Assembly (NCBI RefSeq): GCF_030272615.1
Contig: NC_081408.1
Coordinates: 200,596,341-200,660,340, forward strand
Direction: 5' to 3'
From: Cryptomeria japonica
Lineage: Eukaryota; Streptophyta; Pinopsida; Cupressales; Cupressaceae
Length of the DNA stretch: 64,000 bases
Made by a program: the position numbers and the translations under genes. The notes beneath the pieces are model-generated. The model saw nothing but the letters and a program-made list of their open reading frames with translations. It did no database searches and was not told the origin of the DNA. This document shows positions 59,202 to 64,000 of this stretch, in pieces (the first letter of the stretch is position 1; every line of letters begins with the position of its first letter).

Positions 59202-60120
59202 TGTTGGAATCCAAGAACACTGAGAGGGTGGCAGGGGGGTTGAATCAGTGTTCTACCAGAATGATAAATTTTAACATTATTAAACCATGCATTCACCAAC
59301 TGGTATACTGATACATAGATATATGAAACAAGTAAAGTAATCAATCAGCCAATTACACAAATGAATACCATAACACAAAGAATTATATGTGAAAACCTCA
59401 AAGAGGAGAAACCACAGTAGGATTTGTGATCCACAATATCAATCTAGTGGCTATATGAAAACATATTATAAAACATGGAGGCCTACACTTCCAAGAAGGC
59501 TTACAACCTAGAGTACACTACTCATCACAAAAAGGAGTCTCACTCACTACATAAAATCTAGACTACAATTCGGTAAAGACAATGAACTACAAAGATATCA
59601 TCTCCTATGTCTGAATACAGTTCCGGTTAAGCTCTGATAGTTTTGGTTCTTAAACCCTAAACCCTTACCAGAATAACCTCTTACATAATCAACATTCCTT
59701 GCATTACAAATATCACTCTCATATCGCTCCTTTAACATTCATTACATCTCTTATTACAAAATGATCTAATCAGCTGACCTATATGTCCTTACAGTCCTTT
59801 CATGCCTTATGTCGACTTACATAGTTAATTACAACAATGAATATACAAGTCGGCTCAATTACATATATACATAAATATCAAAATCAATTGTCGATTGATG
59901 AATCTCCCAAAATGATGTTGGCCTCCAATACCATTAACCTGATGAAGTCATGTCGGCCTGCAATGCCGGTACCCAAAGAATTCCTCCTACCGATGAAGAT
60001 ATATGTTGGTGTCGATGAAGTCTCTACTACTAAACAACCAAACTAAGATATGAAAGCTGAAACATGTTGCCATCAATGACAACATATTGAAACCAATCAA
60101 ATGAGTGTCAATTGCCAACA
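59202..60120 (-). repeat. 5' LTR of element C
   Basis: This 919-bp partner of 53418-54323 has scattered substitutions and small indels. The core motif is at 59388-59430. Confidence 0.85.
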
Positions 60121-60750
60121 TTTATGACACTATGGGATCCTGTCTAAAGTGAAGGAAATTTAAAGCTGTGATATCACATTATTGTTATATTAAGCCTATT
60201 CAAACTTGGAGGTTAAATTTTCCTCTTCTATTGGCACAGTTTCCCCCCAAATTATTTAATGAGGGTTTAGGGACAATGCCCCCAAGGTGAGGTCAAGGGG
60301 TAGCGCCCCTAGTACACTCCCTGTCATAGTACAGGGCGGGGGCCCATGGGCCCCAAATGAATTTTACTATTTTATAAAGGTGTCAGGTGTTATTTTTCTA
60401 TTGGCTAACATGTTGTAACCCTAATTTGTAACCGACATAAGTCTTGATAAAAGGATAAGGGTTGGGTTTTTTCTGTAGAGAATTTTGTAGCATTTTTGTA
60501 GTGGTATTGTGTTGCAAGGGATTGCTAGTTGTAATCTGTTTGATTTGCTAGATAATAATATTGGACTTTATTTGGTGGATGCAGCTCGAGTTTGGGTGAA
60601 CCATGTAAAAATTGGTTCCTCATTGTTATTATTTATGTGTTTTTCATTTCTCTGTTTAATCTTTATTTGCATACAATTGATATTTTTTGCATGCAACTCC
60701 TAACAATGTGATCTTATCTAAAGTGGAGGAAATTTAAAACTAGGATAAAA
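60121..60750 (+). repeat. Probable solo or partial LTR of unknown copia-like family
   Basis: This non-coding stretch has LTR-like features: 'ttttataaagg' at about 60370, and a U5-like end 'gtgaaccatgtaaaaattgg' (60597) to 'ctcctaaca' at 60705. A sequence of about 40 bp ('tctaaagtg(a/g)aggaaattta') lies on both sides, near 60142 and 60719. Boundaries are unresolved and element C may have cut it on the left. Confidence 0.3.
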
Positions 60751-61299
60751 CAATGTTATGCAAGTCAGAATCAATAGTCAAAGTTAAAAGTCCAATAGGT
60801 TCAAATTGTGAAGTCTTAGTTCACAATTACATATTAAATGTTGCAATGGGCCTTTGAAGTCCAAGTGGTGTAGGGGTTGGGATTTGGAGAACTAACAATC
60901 ACTTGGGTGAAAGAAATGGGTAGGAGTCAAAACATTTGAATTTTATTTATTCCAAGTGGTCTTTTTGTTGGGGTTTAGAATTGACCAACACTTGGTTGGT
61001 AGAAATGCACAATAGTGAAACATTTGAGTTTAATTTTTTTAACTTCTAGATAAAAAAATATGTCATACAAGATAAATTACACATATTGTAGAAATGACCC
61101 CATGACAATAGGTCTACAATGCCAAATTAACAAAGTAAGTGTATGCAAATTGGGACTAATAAATGGGGTTGGTATGTATGAATAAGTAAATTTAAATTAG
61201 GGATACAACTAGATATGGGGAGATATGTTGATTGAGTAGTGATTGGATGATGCTAATTGCCATTTATATGTGGTTATTAGATAGATTCTATGTTTTAGT
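60751..61299. other. Non-coding stretch with an imperfect tandem duplication
   Basis: Two units of about 91 bp (60861-60951 and 60952-61046) share 'ccaagtggt', 'ggggtt', 'cacttgg(g/t)t', 'gaaatg' and 'aaacatttga'. Otherwise nothing is seen. Confidence 0.45.
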
Positions 61300-61479
61300 A
61301 GGTCTTTAGAATCTATTACCTTTACTCATATTCCTAGGGAGTATAATATAGTAGCAGATTGCTTAGCCAAATGGGCATCAAAACATATGGAGGATTGGAA
61401 TGTTATGGGTAGGGAACATTTCTCTTTGGATTTATCTCATATGTTTGTGCAATTTGTTGTTAAGGATAGGAATGTATAA
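61300..61479 (+). pseudogene. RNase H-like (RVT_3 type) C-terminal remnant
   Basis: A 59-codon plus-strand frame ends at a TAA (61477-61479) and reads SLESITFTHIPREYNIVADC, then LAKWAS. The 'HIPREYN..AD.LAKWA' pattern is the C-terminal signature of plant RNase H-like domains found in non-LTR (LINE) retrotransposons and in host RNase H-like genes. A stop upstream at 61282 and no further domain make it a fragment. There is no ATG start. Confidence 0.5.
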
Positions 61480-61588
61480 TTGATTTCTTTTTGTTGGCCT
61501 ATTAGCCTTGCTTTGTAACTTTCTTTTGTCTTTAACAAATTTTTATCCCTTTTGTAAAAACAATTGACACAAAAGTTATGCTACATAC

Positions 61589-62068
61589 TGTTGGATTTTG
61601 CCAAGATCAAGGGCACAATGAAAAGCATAAAAGAGACAATAGAATGACAAGAACAAACTGTATTCTCATCAATATAAAAATGATCAACTGGATTAACCAA
61701 TACAATGAATAGAGGCCTGCTTATATAGGCAAGGCCATATGGATGTATGAGCACACAAATATGACATGTGGCTCAATGAGAAACAAGGGTAGGTAGGAAA
61801 TAGGTGTGGGTAGGTAGGAGAAATAATATAATATTCCACATGAGGTGGATCACCCACCGAAGGTGGAATTATCACTCCACAATAAGTGGATATGATAGTG
61901 TAACAACAAGATCAACACCATAAGAGGTGAAATTTCTCCTACACACACTATCCCAATGTGACACAAATACCCAAGTGTCTCATATCCAAACTACTATAAA
62001 ATGCATTATCCTAAGTTAACTTAAGTAAGTGTAATAATATCCATAATGAATATTTATTTACACCAACA
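61589..62068 (-). repeat. 3' LTR of copia element H
   Basis: This 480-bp LTR on the minus strand starts TGTTGGTGTAAATAAATA and ends GGCAAAATCCAACA, with inverted tips TGTTGG...CCAACA. It contains a short cluster of 'gtaggtagg' words near 61790-61820 and the tata-like 'cttatataggc' at about 61720. Confidence 0.8.
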
Positions 62069-62342
62069 CCCCCCCTTAAGTGCAACTTAGGGGAATGAAG
62101 ACTCAAGCCAACAATGCAAGATGGGTCCTGGCTACAAGGCCATGATAGGTACCCATGTACAACATGCAAATGAAAGCAAAACAATGCAATGCAATGCAAT
62201 CTCTCACAAACGGAGAAAGGGAGAAAACCCAGTGGGAAAAAACTTCCCCCCAAAAGAGAGATGAATGTACAAAAGAATCTCAAAGAAGAAGGACAAAGCC
62301 TCAAAGAGGAAAAAGTCCCCCCCATAAGAGAGGAAGGAGAAG
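62069..62342 (-). promoter_or_regulatory. Polypurine tract and 3' untranslated region of element H
   Basis: The plus strand reads 'cccccccttaagtgcaactt' next to the LTR, giving a strong minus-strand purine tract. The rest is untranslated, with further purine-rich runs. Confidence 0.7.
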
Positions 62343-64000
62343 TCAGCTGACCCCCCCTAATGATACATCCCGCACCCCCAAGAGAGCTCACAACTGCTGG
62401 AACTTACTCTCGGTGAAAGGTTTGGTGAATATGTCAGCAACTTGCTCTGTTGTAGGACAATACTGCAAATCAATGACCTGCTCCTGGATGAGCTCTCGGA
62501 TATAGTGCATATGAATCTCGATGTGTTTGGTCCGCTAGTGCTAGACCGGGTTCTTCGAGATGGCAATGGCACTCTGATTGTCGCAATGTAGGACTGTCGG
62601 CCGTGGAGTAGTGAATCCAAACTCTGTGAGAATCTGCTAGAGCCAAATGGTCTCAGTCGCTGCGTTAACAGCGCCTCGATACTCAGCCTCAGTCGAAGAG
62701 AGAGCAATAGCATGTTGCTTCTTGCTCTGCCAACAAATGGGGCCCGAACCAAAGTGAAAACTGTAACCAGAAGTAGACTTACGATCAACTAGATCGCTAG
62801 CCCAATCGGAGTCTGTGTAACCAACCAAGCAAAGTCCTGTGCCTGCTGCATAGTGAATCCCATAGTGATGTGTACCTTGGATGTAATGTAGAATGCGTTT
62901 GGCGGCTTTCCAATGAAGCTCATGTGGTTCCTGCATGAAGCAGGAAACCATGCCAACTGCAAATGAAATATCAGGGCGTGTATGAGTCAAGTAGATGAGA
63001 CTACCCACAAGCTGACGATACAAAGTGGCATCAACTAGTGGAGAAGAAAACTGAGCCTCAAGCTTGACTCTTGAAAGAAAGGGAGTCGGGGCAGGCTTAC
63101 AATCAGCCATATGAAAGCGTGCAAGTAGATCAAGAGCATACTTGGGCTGCGATAGAGTAATCCCGGAAGGTGACTGTGAAATCTCTATCCCGAGAAAGTA
63201 GTGCAAAAGACCCAAGTCAGTCATAGAAAATCTATCATGCAAAGCAGATTTGACCTTGCTAATGATGGATGAAGTACTCCCTGTAATGATCAAGTCATCA
63301 ACATAGAGCACAAGTATCAAGTGAGAGTCATCCTATCTCAAAATGTAGACATTTGGATCGGAATGACACCTGGTGAAACCGGTGGAGAGAAGAAAGGAAT
63401 CCATCTTGGCATACCAAGCCTTGGGGGCCTGCTTAAGGCCATAGAGAGATTTCCTTAGTCTGCAAACCAAGGAAGTATCCTGGATGAAACCCTGTGGCTG
63501 CTCCATATAAATCTCCTCATCAAGATCACCATGAAGAAAGACACTCTTCACATCCATCTGATATACAGCCCAACCATGAGCTGCAGCAATAGCAAGTGTC
63601 AAACGAATGGAGTTCATCTTGGCTACGGGTGCAAAGGTCTCAGTATAGTCAACACCTGCAACTTGCGAGAAACCTTTTGCAACAAGCCGAGCCTTATACT
63701 TATCCACACTGCCATCCGCTGCAAACTTGGTCCGATAGATCCACTTACATCGAACCATCTTTCTCCCCTTAGGGAGATGGACTAGATCCCATGTGTTGTT
63801 CCTCATCAAGGAACTATACTCTTCCTCCATAGCTTGGTCCCACTCAGGAACCCCTGATGCTTCCCTAAATGTCTGTGGATCGGTAGCGGTAGAAATGAAT
63901 GTATGTGGAAGATCCTGATGTTGTGATCGAGTTCTCCGTGTATCCTAATGATCCCCAACAAGAGAACCCACGAACTCAAGTGTCTGTCGAGCCCAATGAG
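62343..64000 (-). pseudogene. Copia pol, reverse transcriptase and RNase H (element H)
   Basis: One minus-strand frame runs from the window edge to a TGA at 62343-62345. RT motifs are CKWIYRTKFAADGSVDKYKA, VYQMDVKSVFLHGDLDEE, SLYGLKQAPKAWYAKM and the catalytic VLYVDDLIITGS at about 63310. RNase H motifs are YTDSDWASDLVDRKSTSGYS, LSSTEAEYRGAV, LHCDNQSAIAISKNP and EQVADIFTKPFTESKF. Five in-frame stops occur (63330-63332, 62637-62639, 62541-62543, 62535-62537, 62388-62390). All fit a single C-to-T change in a CAG or CGA codon. No frameshift is seen. The Tnt1/Tork-like motif style differs from D, F and G. Confidence 0.85.

Larger units (their letters stand above)
53418..60120 (-). mobile_element. 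Element C: complete pol-less LTR retrotransposon (A/B/C family)
   Basis: This is the best copy of the family, 6703 bp. LTRs are 53418-54323 and 59202-60120. Flanking pentamers are ttcat (53413-53417) and tttat (60121-60125), a target duplication with one change. On the minus strand the order is 5' LTR, primer site, ORF1, spacer, ORF2, purine tract, 3' LTR. The whole interior (4.9 kb) is accounted for by the two ORFs, leaving no room for pol. Both ORFs contain stops, so this copy is also dead. Confidence 0.85.
61589..64000 (-). mobile_element. Ty1/copia element H, 3' part
   Basis: This is a copia element of a different lineage from D, F and G, with a shorter LTR. On the minus strand the window holds RT and RNase H, a purine tract and the 3' LTR (61589-62068). 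The 5' part lies beyond 64000. The left target duplicate would be catac (61584-61588). Pol shows in-frame stops but no frameshift in the window, so this is probably the youngest element here. Confidence 0.85.

Noticed and set aside
62011-62391. 126-residue minus-strand ORF beside element H
   Set aside because: It overlaps the 3' UTR, the purine tract and the end of pol in a different frame. Its composition follows the purine-rich tract, so it is not a gene.

Overview
This window is about 64 kb of plant nuclear repeat DNA in which almost every supported feature is an LTR retrotransposon or a decayed piece of one. No intact single-copy host gene, rRNA, tRNA or CRISPR array is visible. The repeat density, nesting, long LTRs and heavily mutated ORFs suggest a large seed-plant genome, most likely a gymnosperm or conifer. 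That assignment is inference and was not tested by any search.

Layout, left to right. (1) 1-4812 is the 3' part of element A (+), which abuts a minus-strand LTR fragment of the same family (4813-5345). (2) 5564-17680 is element B (-), same family. It is interrupted by a 4.1-kb insertion (8290-12416) and by a solo LTR (16460-17629). B sits inside an older LTR (LTR-I), and a second copy of that LTR at about 20110-20813 shows what the site looks like without B. (3) 17936-18264 is a 329-bp TRIM-like miniature retroelement. (4) 18552-22840 holds degraded gypsy-like pieces. (5) 23535-52454 is Ty1/copia element D (-), split by a 20.6-kb Ty3/gypsy-type element E (28509-49145, -) with a perfect 5-bp target duplication. 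E is in turn split by a composite of two copia elements: F (32016-37335, 5' end missing) and G (37336-44722, nearly complete). (6) 53418-60120 is element C (-), the only complete A/B/C copy not interrupted by another element. (7) 61589 to the window end is the 3' part of another copia element, H (-).

The most interesting system is the A/B/C family. It has about 0.9-kb LTRs (TG...CA), 5-bp target duplications where testable, an initiator-tRNA-Met-type primer site and a polypurine tract, but no protease, integrase, reverse transcriptase or RNase H. It carries ORF1, with a coiled-coil-like N-terminus and four CCHC zinc knuckles, and a roughly 1000-codon ORF2 of unknown function with blocks shared by all three copies. 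Its primer site, polypurine tract, LTR tips, an LTR core motif and a second upstream purine tract all resemble those of copia elements D, F and G. This suggests that those copia elements supply its missing enzymes.

The second notable item is element E. It has a gypsy-type gag on the minus strand and, next to its 3' LTR on the opposite strand, a decayed plant mobile domain (PMD/MAIL-like) gene. Most ORFs here carry stops or frameshifts. In the youngest-looking pol (H), every in-frame stop is explained by a single C-to-T change, as expected for methylated, silenced DNA.
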